From: Subdoligranulum variabile
Lineage (GTDB): Bacteria; Bacillota; Clostridia; Oscillospirales; Ruminococcaceae
NCBI GenBank assembly: GCA_004554775.1
Contig: SFKI01000006.1
Span: 62,001-126,000 of the forward strand
Direction of reading: 5' to 3'
DNA length: 64,000 nucleotides
Shown here: piece after piece, positions 35,309-44,015 of the stretch
How positions within the stretch are numbered: position 1 is the first letter of the stretch
How the letters are laid out: every line of letters starts with the position of its first letter
Program-made: the position numbers and the translations under genes
The notes under the pieces: model-generated
Databases searched by the model: none
What the model saw: only the letters and a program-made list of their open reading frames with translations
What the model was told of the DNA's origin: nothing

Positions 35309-36424
35309 TTATTCCGCTTGCGGCAGGCCGTGCTTTTGGGCCAGCGTGCCGTAGCGCACCGTCAGCAGGTCCAGCAGGCCAAAGGCGGCCAGCGTGTTCT
35401 GCACCACCGCAGCGCGCGGCACGATGCAGGGGTCGTGGCGGCCCTTGATCTGCAGATCGGCGTCCTGTTTGGCAAGATAATCCACGGTGTGCTGCTGTTT
35501 GTAAATGCTCGGCGTCGGCTTTAGCACGGTGCGGAATACCAGCGGCATGCCGTTGGTAATACCGCCGTTGATGCCGCCGTTTTTGTTGGTAGCGGTGGCA
35601 ATGCGGCCGTTTTGCATCGTAAACGGGTCGTTGGCTTCGCTGCCGCGCATGGCGGCAAAGGCAAAGCCTGCGCCAAATTCCAGCCCCTTGCAGGCCGGGA
35701 TGGCAAACATCAGGTGCGCCAGCTCGCTTTCAACGCTGTCAAACCACGGCTCGCCAATGCCAGCGGGCAGGCCGGTAACGATCGTTTCCAGCACGCCGCC
35801 CACGCTGTCACCCTCGCTGCCAGCCGTGCGGATAGCCTCCTGCATCGGGGCTTCCTTGCTGGCATCCAGCAGGGCAAAGTGGCCGGGCTGCGGTTCGGGC
35901 ATCAGCAGCCCGGCAGAGCTCGAGAGCGGCGCGTCCTTGACGCCCGCGCACTCGGCAATATGCGTATAGACGCGGATGCCCAGGCTGTTCAGTACGGTCT
36001 CACACAAAGCGCCCGCTGCCACGCTGGCTGCGGTGATGCGGCCCGAAAAATGTCCGCCGCCGCGCGCGTCCTGGTAGCCCTCGTACTTTGCATAGGCGGT
36101 GTAGTCGGCATGGCCGGGGCGCAGCAGGCCGGCAGTCTTGGCATAGTCGCCGCTGCGGGTATTCTGGTTGCGGATGATCATTGCCACGGCGGTGCCGGTA
36201 GTGTGGCCCTCGAACACACCGGAAAGAAACTCCACGGCGTCCGCCTCGGTGCGGGCGGTGGAAAGCCCATCGCCCCGGGCGCGGCGGCGGTCCATCGCGG
36301 CGGCGATGGCGGCTTCGTCCACGGGCAGCCCGGCGGCTAAACCGTCCAGCACCGCGCCGATGGCCGGGCCGTGGCTCTCGCCGAAAATGGTCATCGAAAC
36401 AGCATTGCCAAAGGTATTTTTCAT
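35309..36424 (-). CDS. aroC: Chorismate synthase
   Basis: The 371-residue protein has GESHGPAIGAVLDG (13-26), RARGDGLSTARTEADAVEF (about 48-66), HADYTAYAKY and RGGGHFSGRITA (about 125-136). These are the FMN and substrate motifs of chorismate synthase. It uses reduced FMN to convert EPSP to chorismate, the branch point for Phe and Tyr. Only two bases separate its start from the aroB stop. Confidence 0.96.
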   Translation of the reverse strand: MKNTFGNAVSMTIFGESHGPAIGAVLDGLAAGLPVDEAAIAAAMDRRRARGDGLSTARTEADAVEFLSGVFEGHTTGTAVAMIIRNQNTRSGDYAKTAGLLRPGHADYTAYAKYEGYQDARGGGHFSGRITAASVAAGALCETVLNSLGIRVYTHIAECAGVKDAPLSSSAGLLMPEPQPGHFALLDASKEAPMQEAIRTAGSEGDSVGGVLETIVTGLPAGIGEPWFDSVESELAHLMFAIPACKGLEFGAGFAFAAMRGSEANDPFTMQNGRIATATNKNGGINGGITNGMPLVFRTVLKPTPSIYKQQHTVDYLAKQDADLQIKGRHDPCIVPRAAVVQNTLAAFGLLDLLTVRYGTLAQKHGLPQAE

Positions 36425-36426
36425 CG

Positions 36427-37455
36427 TTACTCCTCGATGCCCAGCAGGGCAGGCAGTTCGGTCATGGGCAGCTTATCGGCCCGCCAGCAGCCCAGCCCCG
36501 GGCACTTGATAACGGTGATGCTGCTGCCGCTGGCCTTTTTGTCGTGCTGCATGTAGGCCAGCACTTTTTCTTTGTTGGCACCCGCGCGGGTGGGCAGGCC
36601 CAGCGTGCGGTATACCGCACGCACCCGCTTGACCAGCGCCGGATCCTCGATCATCGGCAGCATGCCCAGGGCAACGCACTCGCCATGGTACAGCCCGGTC
36701 GTGCGGCGGCCGCGCACCCCGCGCACGGCCTCAATGCCGTGGCCGATGGTGTGGCCGAAGTTCAGGCAGGCGCGCACGCTGCCCTCGCGTTCGTCCTGCT
36801 CGACGATCTTTTTCTTGAACTTTAAGCTGCGGTAGACGATCTGTTCAATGTGTTCTTCGGGCTTCTCGGTCTCAAACAGCGCAAACAGCTGCGGGTCGCC
36901 GATCAGGCCGGTTTTCAGCGCTTCGGCCAGGCCGTTCACCACCTGGCGGCGGGGCAGGATGGCCAGCGTGTCAAAATCGACCAGCACCACCTTGGGCTGC
37001 CAGAAAGCGCCAACAATGTTTTTTGTCTCACCCAAATCAATGGCGGTCTTACCGCCGATGGAAGAATCCACCTGGGCCAGCGTCGTGGTGGGGCAGTTGA
37101 CAAAATCAATGCCGCGCATATAGCTGGCGGCGCAGAAACCGCCCAGATCGCCCACAACACCGCCGCCCACGGCCACCAGCAGGTCTTTGCGGTCCATGCC
37201 GAATTCCAGCATGGCCTGCAACACCTGACCGTATACTTTCAGGCACTTGCTGCCCTCGCCCTGGGGGATGGTATAAATGGTGGCGCGGGGGCACTGCGCG
37301 GCTACGGTCTCGGCATACTGTTTCGGCACGCCGGAATCCGTCAGCACAAAGACGCGGCGGTTCTCAACATTCGTAAACTGGTGCAGGTTGGCAAGGCAGC
37401 CCGCTTTCAGGATGATATCATAACTGCGGCTTTTCAGTTGCATGGTCAGCTTCAT
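36427..37455 (-). CDS. aroB: 3-dehydroquinate synthase
   Basis: I placed the start at the ATG at 37455, nine bases after AAGGAC; the GTG at 37464 sits directly on that site. The 342-residue protein has the NAD-binding GGGVVGDLGGFCAASYMRG and PTTTLAQVDSSIGGKTAID, and metal ligands in LNFGHTIGHGIE (His pair) plus YHGECVALGM. It converts DAHP to 3-dehydroquinate. Confidence 0.95.
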   Translation of the reverse strand: MKLTMQLKSRSYDIILKAGCLANLHQFTNVENRRVFVLTDSGVPKQYAETVAAQCPRATIYTIPQGEGSKCLKVYGQVLQAMLEFGMDRKDLLVAVGGGVVGDLGGFCAASYMRGIDFVNCPTTTLAQVDSSIGGKTAIDLGETKNIVGAFWQPKVVLVDFDTLAILPRRQVVNGLAEALKTGLIGDPQLFALFETEKPEEHIEQIVYRSLKFKKKIVEQDEREGSVRACLNFGHTIGHGIEAVRGVRGRRTTGLYHGECVALGMLPMIEDPALVKRVRAVYRTLGLPTRAGANKEKVLAYMQHDKKASGSSITVIKCPGLGCWRADKLPMTELPALLGIEE

Positions 37456-37476
37456 ACTTCGCACGTCCTTACTTTG

Positions 37477-38586
37477 TTATTGTTGGTCAACGCCGTCCAG
37501 CGTAAAAGCACCCAGCAGGCGCAAGGTGCTGCACGCCCCGGCCAGGGTGGTAAGCAGCTGGTCACAGGCGGCGGCATCGCTGCCCGGCGGGCAGACAAGC
37601 TGTACATAAAAATAATACTCAAACGGCACATGGGGCAGCGGGCGGCTCTTGATGCACTCCATGTTAAAGCCGCGCGCGCCGATCTGATCCAGCACCACGG
37701 CCAGCTGGCCGGGCTTGTGGCGGGCCGTAAACAGCAGCGCCAGGCGCTGGCCCTCGCCGGTCATCACCGGCGGCTGGGCAGCGCGCTCGATCACAATAAA
37801 CCGCGTCGTGTTGTCGCCGTCCATGTTGACACCCTCGGCCAAGATCTCCAGCCCGTACAGGGCAGCGGTCTCGGCGCTGGCAATGGCGGCGGTAGCGGGG
37901 TCGTTCAGCTCGGCAACATGCTTGGCAGCTCCGGCGGTGTTCAGCCAGCTTTCGGTGGCAAAGCCGTGCTGCTGCAAAAATACGCCGCTCTGCGCCAGTG
38001 CCTGCGGGTGGCTGACCACGGTGCGCACATCACTGAGTCTGGCCCCCTTTACGCCCACCAGGTCCTGCCGGATGGGCATGTCCTGCATGTGGGTCACGAT
38101 GATATCGGGGTGGGTATACAAAAGGTCCAGCACGGCGGAAACATCACCCGCGTTGGAATTTTCAAACGGAAGAACGCCAAATTGCGCGTCGCCGTTCTGC
38201 ACGGCGTCAAATACTTCGGGCCAGGTGGCAAAGGCTGTGGCGCGTGCAAAGGGGAACATCCGCCGCAGCGCAATGTGGCTCCACGCGCCCTCCACGCCCT
38301 GATAGGCGGCGGTGTCGCGGCCTAAGGTGGCGCGCTGGTACGCGCGGGAAACTGCCATCGCTTCCTGCAAAAAGGCCTTATAATAGGGGCGCAGCTCTTC
38401 GTTTTGCAGTCGGGCGGTGTTGCGCGCGATAATATCCGCCTCGCGCACGGCATCAAATACCGGCTTGCCGGTCTGGGCTTTATAGCGTACCACGTCGGCA
38501 ACCGCCTGCATGCGCCGCTCAAACAACGCGGCCATTTCGGCGTCAACGGCGTCGATCTCGGCTCGGGCCTGCTGTAAAAGATCCAT
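37477..38586 (-). CDS. pheA: Bifunctional chorismate mutase/prephenate dehydratase (P-protein)
   Basis: The ATG at 38586 follows AAGGAGC. Of 369 residues, about 1-85 are a chorismate mutase of AroQ type (ARAEIDAVDAEMAALFERR). About 100-275 are prephenate dehydratase (GVEGAWSHIALRRMF, LPFENSNAGDVSAVLDLL, NTTRFIVI). The C-terminal ACT domain (about 285-365) contains ARHKPGQLAVVLDQIGARGFNME for phenylalanine binding. It heads the aromatic operon. Chorismate mutase for the tyrosine branch must also come from this protein, since tyrA lacks one. Confidence 0.94.
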   Translation of the reverse strand: MDLLQQARAEIDAVDAEMAALFERRMQAVADVVRYKAQTGKPVFDAVREADIIARNTARLQNEELRPYYKAFLQEAMAVSRAYQRATLGRDTAAYQGVEGAWSHIALRRMFPFARATAFATWPEVFDAVQNGDAQFGVLPFENSNAGDVSAVLDLLYTHPDIIVTHMQDMPIRQDLVGVKGARLSDVRTVVSHPQALAQSGVFLQQHGFATESWLNTAGAAKHVAELNDPATAAIASAETAALYGLEILAEGVNMDGDNTTRFIVIERAAQPPVMTGEGQRLALLFTARHKPGQLAVVLDQIGARGFNMECIKSRPLPHVPFEYYFYVQLVCPPGSDAAACDQLLTTLAGACSTLRLLGAFTLDGVDQQ

Positions 38587-38659
38587 ACCCGATGCTCCTT
38601 TTCCTGAATTTTTCGGGGCATTTTGCCGCAAAAGGGCAAAAATGCAAATATATACAGTC

Positions 38660-38688
38660 AGTATAACATAAAAAGAACGCCGTCACAA
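38660..38688 (-). promoter_or_regulatory. Promoter of the aromatic amino acid operon
   Basis: On the minus strand TTGTGA is 17 bases from TATACT. Its -35 overlaps the terminator of the upstream HAD gene. The leader to pheA is about 65 bases, with no obvious attenuator or T-box. Confidence 0.7.
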
Positions 38689-38700
38689 GGGTGACGGCGT
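38670..38700 (-). terminator. Terminator of the HAD hydrolase gene
   Basis: A perfect 10-bp stem (38677-38686 with 38691-38700), a four-base loop and, on the minus strand, TTCTTTTT. Confidence 0.85.
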
Positions 38701-38731
38701 GAAAAAGTGCTTATAAGACAGAATCGGCGGC

Positions 38732-39574
38732 TCAGCCATGTAAAGCGCTGCGCAGGGCAGCCAGCAGTTCGGCCTGATATTCGGGGCTGAAGGTGCCGTG
38801 CAGCAGCTTCGGCAGGGCTTCCTCCTGCAAGCGGCGCCAGCTGTCGGCCTCATGCCCGGGCAGGATCGGCACAAACGAAACACCGTTCGCGGCGGCAGCC
38901 TGTGCGTCGCCCATCGAGTCGCCGACCATCAGCACCTTGCGGCTCTCATACCCGCAGGCCAGCATGGTGGCGATGGAATTGGCCTTGCTGCCCACCTCCT
39001 GGCCGAAGATCACATCGGCATGGCGGGCCAGGCCATAGTGCTTCCACTCGCTGGCAATGGCGCTCTCGTTCGCGGCGCTGACGACAGCCAGATCGGCCAC
39101 GGCGTGCAGCTGACGCAGGCTTTCTTCCACCCCGGGGAACGGCTCAAACGTCGGCTCCAACGCCTGGATGCGGCGGTTGCAGGCGTTGTTCCACTCCTGC
39201 AATTTGCGCAAGGCCAGGCTGCCGGTGCGCTGCAGCTCATGCTGCAAGCTGGCGGTGGAAAGCTCGGCCGAGGTATTGACCCAGGCGGCAATATCCTCGC
39301 TGCCCGGCACCTCAATGCCGCGGTTCTTCAGCCGGTCAAACACCAGCACAACACTTTCAAATCGGGAAAGCCCGCGGGTGATGTTGCGCAGGTTGATCTC
39401 TTCCCAGGCCGAGGCAACAAAGTCTGCATGATCGTCCAGCGCAAAAACGCGGATCAGCTCGGGGCACATCACGATGGTGTGCTTGATGCTGACCGTGTCC
39501 ATCACGCAGCCGTCCGAATCCATGCAAACCAGAAATTCACGCTTCTTAGTAAAATCAGTTAAAACGCTTGCCAT
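38732..39574 (-). CDS. HAD superfamily hydrolase
   Basis: The ATG at 39574 follows AAGGGGGG. The 280-residue protein has VCMDSDGCVMDTV (motif I, nucleophile Asp in DSDG), VVSAANE (motif II) and KVLMVGDSMGDAQAAAANG (motif III/IV), with an alpha-helical cap between about 50 and 150. It should be a phosphatase-type enzyme; the DSDG variant of DxDG keeps both catalytic aspartates. Substrate is unknown. It is monocistronic, with its own promoter and terminator. Confidence 0.85.
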   Translation of the reverse strand: MASVLTDFTKKREFLVCMDSDGCVMDTVSIKHTIVMCPELIRVFALDDHADFVASAWEEINLRNITRGLSRFESVVLVFDRLKNRGIEVPGSEDIAAWVNTSAELSTASLQHELQRTGSLALRKLQEWNNACNRRIQALEPTFEPFPGVEESLRQLHAVADLAVVSAANESAIASEWKHYGLARHADVIFGQEVGSKANSIATMLACGYESRKVLMVGDSMGDAQAAAANGVSFVPILPGHEADSWRRLQEEALPKLLHGTFSPEYQAELLAALRSALHG

Positions 39575-39622
39575 GATTCCCGTCCCCCCTTCAGTACTCA
39601 TAAACCGCAAGTGTACCTATCT

Positions 39623-39652
39623 ATCATACCAAAGCTGTAGGGCTTTTGGCAA
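39623..39652 (-). promoter_or_regulatory. Promoter of the HAD hydrolase gene
   Basis: On the minus strand TTGCCA is 18 bases from TATGAT, about 50 bases before the start. Confidence 0.55.
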
Positions 39653-39689
39653 TGCCTTTTGCGTAAAAAAGTAACTTTTATCCAAAATT

Positions 39690-40427
39690 TCACAATGGTA
39701 CGGCGGCATTTTCATCCAGCGCCTGGCCGATGGGCATATTCAGGATCAGATTTGCCATCCCGTCCGCCGGGGTGGGCTGCTTGTTGATGACGACGAGCGT
39801 CTCCCCACGGAAATACCGCAAAAGCCCTGCTGCCGGGTAGACAGCCAGACTTGTACCACCCACAATCAACGTATCAGCGGTAGAGATCGCCTTAATGGCA
39901 CCTTCCATCGTGGCTTCGTCGAGCCCTTCCTCGTACAGCACGACGTCCGGCTTTACGATGCCGCCGCAGTCGGTGCAGCGGGGCACGCCGTCGCCCTGCC
40001 CGGCTGCATCCTCAATAAAGCTGACGGGGTAAAATTTACCGCAGCGCGTGCAATAATTGCGCAGTGTCGAGCCATGCAGCTCGTACACCACCTTACTGCC
40101 CGCCGCCTGGTGCAAACCGTCGATGTTCTGTGTGACCACGGCCTTGCACTTGCCCTCGCGCTCAAGCTTTGCAAGCCGCAGGTGTGCGGCGTTGGGCTTG
40201 GCCCCGTGTACGATGAGCTTTTGACGATAGAAATCATAAAATTCCGCCGTGTGGGTCCTGTAAAACGTATGGGAAAGCATCGTCTCGGGCGGATACTTGA
40301 ATTTCTGGTGGTACAGCCCATCCACGGAGCGGAAATCCGGGATGCCGCTCTCGGTCGAAACGCCCGCGCCGCCAAAAAACACCAGATTGCGGGTATCCCG
40401 CAAAATTTCTTCCAATGCCGGTACCAT
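39690..40427 (-). CDS. cobB: NAD-dependent protein deacylase (sirtuin)
   Basis: The 245-residue protein has FFGGAGVSTESGIPDFRS (18-35), TQNIDGLHQAAGS (about 103-115), the catalytic His in YELHGS, and two zinc-binding pairs CTRC and CTDC. These are all sirtuin motifs. It removes acyl groups from protein lysines using NAD+. It is divergent from the NAD(P)H-hydrate dehydratase gene across 76 bases. Confidence 0.94.
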   Translation of the reverse strand: MVPALEEILRDTRNLVFFGGAGVSTESGIPDFRSVDGLYHQKFKYPPETMLSHTFYRTHTAEFYDFYRQKLIVHGAKPNAAHLRLAKLEREGKCKAVVTQNIDGLHQAAGSKVVYELHGSTLRNYCTRCGKFYPVSFIEDAAGQGDGVPRCTDCGGIVKPDVVLYEEGLDEATMEGAIKAISTADTLIVGGTSLAVYPAAGLLRYFRGETLVVINKQPTPADGMANLILNMPIGQALDENAAVPL

Positions 40428-40451
40428 ACAAAGTTCCCCTTTCGCTTTTTG

Positions 40452-40491
40452 CTGAAATAACTTATAATATACTTATTATAGCTTGTTTCAG
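40452..40491. promoter_or_regulatory. Inverted repeat with overlapping divergent -10 elements
   Basis: CTGAAATAA and TTGTTTCAG are arms of an inverted repeat (eight of nine positions paired). They flank a plus-strand TATAAT (40463-40468) and a minus-strand TATAAT (40475-40480). It lies between the sirtuin and nnrD genes and could be an operator for both. Confidence 0.5.
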
Positions 40492-40503
40492 GGAGGATGC
40501 AAG

Positions 40504-41391
40504 ATGCAGCGCGAGATCACACGGGAAATGGTAAAAGCCCGCCTGCCCCGGCGGGAAGCTGACACCAACAAGGGCAGCTTTGGCAGCGTACTGGCAGCAG
40601 CGGGCAGCATGGCCTACCGGGGGGCTGCGGCTCTGTGTGCCGAGGGTGCCCTGCGCGCCGGGGCGGGCCTTGTCTACCTCGCCAGTGTAGAGCCGGTGGT
40701 GCAGATGGTCTTATCCCGCACGCCGGAGTGCTGCGCCTGTGGCTGCCGCACGGCGACCAACGGCGGCATCCACCCGCAGGACGCCGCCGCTTTGCGCAGC
40801 TGGTTTGCCGAGAAAAATACCGTACTGCTGGCAGGCCCGGGCCTGGGCGAAAGTGCTGGGCCGGTCTGCAATGCGCTGCTGGGCAAAAAGGCACCGTGGT
40901 CCGCCGCTGTGCTGGACGCCGATGCCCTCAACGCGCTGGCAGCAGGCAAGCTCAAAGGCCCGCTGCCGGAACAAACCGTCATCACGCCACACCCCGGCGA
41001 GGCCGCCCGCCTGCTGCACACCACGGTAGGGGAGGTGCAGGCAGACCGCGAAGCTGCCGCCCGCCAGCTGGCCGAAAATTATCACTGCATCGCAGTGCTC
41101 AAGGGCAGCGGCACGCTCATCGCCGTGCCCGGCGGCGAAGTCTACCGCAACCCCACCGGCAACGCCGGGCTTGCCAAGGGCGGCAGCGGCGATGTACTGG
41201 CCGGGCTGCTCGCAGGCCTGCTGGCGGCGGGGCTCAGGCAGGGCCGTTCGGCCGAGGATGCCGCCGTTGCCGCCGTCTGGCTGCACGGCACGGCAGGAGA
41301 CCGCTGCGCCAAACGCGGCAGCATGGCCGCCATGCTGCCGCACGATCTCTTTGCGGACCTCGGCACCCTTTTTGCGGAACTGGAGCGCTGA
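40504..41391 (+). CDS. nnrD: ADP-dependent NAD(P)H-hydrate dehydratase
   Basis: The ATG at 40504 follows GGGAGGATGCAAG. The 295-residue protein is the YjeF C-terminal (ribokinase-like) domain alone, with NKGSFGSVLAAAGSMAYRGAA, VITPHPGEAARLL (about 160-172), VLKGSGTLIA and NAGLAKGGSGDVLAG (about 215-229). It dehydrates damaged NAD(P)H hydrates with ADP. The epimerase domain NnrE, fused in many bacteria, is absent and would have to be encoded elsewhere. Confidence 0.92.
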   Translation: MQREITREMVKARLPRREADTNKGSFGSVLAAAGSMAYRGAAALCAEGALRAGAGLVYLASVEPVVQMVLSRTPECCACGCRTATNGGIHPQDAAALRSWFAEKNTVLLAGPGLGESAGPVCNALLGKKAPWSAAVLDADALNALAAGKLKGPLPEQTVITPHPGEAARLLHTTVGEVQADREAAARQLAENYHCIAVLKGSGTLIAVPGGEVYRNPTGNAGLAKGGSGDVLAGLLAGLLAAGLRQGRSAEDAAVAAVWLHGTAGDRCAKRGSMAAMLPHDLFADLGTLFAELER

Positions 41392-41438
41392 AACCGCACC
41401 TTTCAGACAGGTTCGGACAGATTCTGCCCCTGCCCCTA

Positions 41439-41467
41439 TTGCCTGAACGCCCTATAGGGTGTATAAT
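41439..41467 (+). promoter_or_regulatory. Promoter of the WYL regulator with palindrome in the spacer
   Basis: TTGCCT (41439-41444) and TATAAT (41462-41467) are 17 bases apart. The perfect palindrome CCCTATAGGG (41450-41459) sits between them and could be an autoregulatory operator. Confidence 0.7.
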
Positions 41468-41505
41468 GGGACTGTATATCTTCTTATGTTAAAGGAGCAT
41501 GTGCT

Positions 41506-42501
41506 ATGCCGCGTAAAGAAGGCCAAAAACGGAAATTGCTGGTATTGCTGCAGATCCTGGCGCGGGAAACCGACGAACGCCATCCCTTAAGCGTGCCGCA
41601 GATCGTGGAAAAATTAAAGGAAAAGGGCATCGAAGCCGAGCGCAAGAGCGTCTATGACGACCTGGGCACGCTGAACGAAATGCCGGATTTCCCCTATGAA
41701 ATTATGCAAAAGCGTGGCCGGGGCGGCGGCTATTATATGACCGACGCGCCCTTTGAACTGGCCGAACTGAAACTGCTGGTGGACGCTGTCTACGCCAGCA
41801 AATTCATCACGGCCCGCAAATCCAAGGTGCTGATCGACAAACTCGGCCAGTTCACCTCCTGCTACCGGCAGGAAGAACTCAACCGTAAAGTGCTGGTCAG
41901 CGGCCGCATCAAGAGCGCCGACGAGAAAATTTTGTACACGGTCGATGCGCTGCACGCCGCCATCACGGCCGGGGAGCAGGTGCAGTTTAAATATTGCGAC
42001 TGGAACCTGCAGAAAAAGATGACCCCGCGCCACGACGGCCAGCTTTACCGTGTAAGCCCCTGGGTGCTCGTGTGGGAGAACGCCAACTATTACCTCATCG
42101 CCTACACCGAGGGACGTTTGAAACACTACCGCGTCGATAAAATGCAGGCCGTGCATCAGCTGCCCGGTACCACGCGCGAGGGCGCTGAGGAATACGCCAA
42201 CTTTGACGTGAATGCCTATATGCAGCAGATGTTCGGCATGTTCAACGGCCCGCTGAAAAAGGTGACGCTGCAATGCGAAAACCGCTTTGCCGGGGCGATG
42301 ATCGACCGCTTCGGCACCGGGCCGACCCTGATCCCCTGCGAGGACGGCGAACATTTTACCATGATGGCCGAAGTGCAGGTCAGCCCGCAGTTCTTTGGCT
42401 GGGTGGCCGGTTTTGGCACCGGCGTGGTCGTGGCAGGCCCGCCCGAGGTGCGCGCCGAGATGAAAAAGACACTGGACCGCTTGCAGGACCTGTACCGCTG
42501 A
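41506..42501 (+). CDS. WYL-domain transcriptional regulator
   Basis: The 331-residue protein has an N-terminal winged helix (about 10-75), with RHPLSVPQIVEKLKEKGIEAERKSVYDDL-type residues. A WYL domain (about 145-225) follows with VQFKYCDWNL and YRVSPWVLVWENANYYLIAY, then a WCX-type C-terminal domain (about 245-325). WYL regulators bind ligands such as nucleotides and often control defence, stress or DNA damage genes. No such gene is next to it; a glycan operon follows from its own promoter. Confidence 0.9.
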   Translation: MPRKEGQKRKLLVLLQILARETDERHPLSVPQIVEKLKEKGIEAERKSVYDDLGTLNEMPDFPYEIMQKRGRGGGYYMTDAPFELAELKLLVDAVYASKFITARKSKVLIDKLGQFTSCYRQEELNRKVLVSGRIKSADEKILYTVDALHAAITAGEQVQFKYCDWNLQKKMTPRHDGQLYRVSPWVLVWENANYYLIAYTEGRLKHYRVDKMQAVHQLPGTTREGAEEYANFDVNAYMQQMFGMFNGPLKKVTLQCENRFAGAMIDRFGTGPTLIPCEDGEHFTMMAEVQVSPQFFGWVAGFGTGVVVAGPPEVRAEMKKTLDRLQDLYR

Positions 42502-42530
42502 TTGCAAAAACGCGCAAGATGTGGTAAACT
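42502..42530 (+). promoter_or_regulatory. Promoter of the second glycan operon
   Basis: TTGCAA (42502-42507) and TAAACT (42525-42530) are 17 bases apart, directly after the WYL gene and 39 bases before the next start. Confidence 0.65.
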
Positions 42531-42569
42531 GACTTGATATGAATTTCTGTCCAAGGGAGGACACCCCCG

Positions 42570-43982
42570 TTGCTGGAAAAAAATCAACGTATCAAAAGTA
42601 TGCTCAGCGGCCTGCTGGATGCGGTGCTGCTGTTCGTCGGCTTTTTGCTGGCCAACTATGTGCGTTTTAACTATGTAATGTTCTTTGAGCCCGGCGGTGC
42701 CGGCCCTGCCTTGCAGGTCGCCAGCGACCCGCGCAACATCATTGCCGGGGCGGCGACGTCCGTTTTGCTGGTGCTGGCCTACTGGGTGGCCGGTGTGTAC
42801 AGCTCCTCGCGCCTGCGCGGGCTGGCCCGGCGCTGCACCATCATGGCCATGATCAACGCCGCAGGCATCATGGTATTCGTCTTTATCCTCTATCTGATGC
42901 ACTTGGACGACTACTCCCGCGTGGTGCTGGGCCTGTTCTACGGCTTTGCCACCGCGGCAATGATCGCCAAGCGGATGATCCGCCGCTGGGTGGATCGTGC
43001 CCGCCGCCGCAAGGGGCTGGGTCTGCGCCATATTCTGCTGGTGGGCGGCGGCAAATCGGCTGCGCTCTACCTGCGTGCGCTTGAGCATAACCCTTACTAC
43101 GGCTTTGTGGTGGACGGTTATCTGGCAAGCGTCGAGGAACCCGGCTTCGGCGTGCCGTATCTGGGCGGCTATGATAAGCTGGACGAAGCGCTGGGAAGCA
43201 CCGCGCTCGATGAGGTCGTCGTCGCGCTCGAAGCCGACGAGGTCGACCAGCTGCCCCATACCTTTGCCATCTGTGATAAGCACGGTACCCGTATCACGAT
43301 GGTGCCGTTTTACAGCGACTATCTGCCCGCCCGGCCCACCATTGACGTGCTGGACGAGTGCAAGCTCATCAACGTGCGCCAGACGCCGTTTGACAACATC
43401 CTCAACGCGGCCATCAAGCGCGGGATGGATATCCTCGGCAGCCTGGTGCTGATCGTGCTGACCAGCCCGGTCATGCTCGTTACGGCCATCGGCGTAAAGC
43501 TGTCCAGCCCCGGGCCGATCATCTTCAAGCAGGAGCGCATCGGCCTGAACAAAAAGCCGTTCATGATGTACAAGTTCCGCTCGATGCGGGTCAACGTGCA
43601 GCAGGAGACTGGCTGGTCCAAGGACTACGACCCCCGCAAGACCCACTTCGGCAGCTTTATCCGCAAGTTCAGCCTGGACGAGCTGCCGCAGTTCTTCAAT
43701 GTGCTCAAGGGCGATATGTCCCTCGTCGGCCCGCGCCCCGAGGTGCCTTTCCACGTTGAGCATTTTAAAGAGGAAATTCCCCGCTACCTGGTCCGCCAGC
43801 AGGTGCGCCCCGGCTGCACCGGCTGGGCCCAGATCCACGGCCTGCGCGGCGATACCGATATTGCCGAGCGTATCCGCTATGATATCTGGTACATCGAAAA
43901 CTGGACCGTAGCGCTTGACATTAAAATCATCTTCCGCACGGTATTTGGCGGCAAGATGGTCAACGATGAAAAATTGCAGTAA
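42570..43982 (+). CDS. Polyprenyl-phosphate sugar-1-phosphate transferase (WcaJ/PssA type)
   Basis: Translation starts at TTG (42570) after GGGAGG. The 470-residue protein has four N-terminal membrane segments (about 10-130), a CoA-binding-like domain (about 140-260), and the C-terminal bacterial sugar transferase domain. That domain contains KRGMDILGSLVLIVLTSP, KQERIGLNKKPFMMYKFRSM and RPEVPFHVEHF. It primes glycan synthesis by moving a sugar-1-phosphate, usually glucose or galactose, onto undecaprenyl phosphate. It is the first gene of the operon, as expected for the priming step. Confidence 0.92.
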   Translation: MLEKNQRIKSMLSGLLDAVLLFVGFLLANYVRFNYVMFFEPGGAGPALQVASDPRNIIAGAATSVLLVLAYWVAGVYSSSRLRGLARRCTIMAMINAAGIMVFVFILYLMHLDDYSRVVLGLFYGFATAAMIAKRMIRRWVDRARRRKGLGLRHILLVGGGKSAALYLRALEHNPYYGFVVDGYLASVEEPGFGVPYLGGYDKLDEALGSTALDEVVVALEADEVDQLPHTFAICDKHGTRITMVPFYSDYLPARPTIDVLDECKLINVRQTPFDNILNAAIKRGMDILGSLVLIVLTSPVMLVTAIGVKLSSPGPIIFKQERIGLNKKPFMMYKFRSMRVNVQQETGWSKDYDPRKTHFGSFIRKFSLDELPQFFNVLKGDMSLVGPRPEVPFHVEHFKEEIPRYLVRQQVRPGCTGWAQIHGLRGDTDIAERIRYDIWYIENWTVALDIKIIFRTVFGGKMVNDEKLQ

Positions 43983-44015
43983 GCCTGCCCCGGCGGGCCT
44001 GATGGGAGACGGAAA

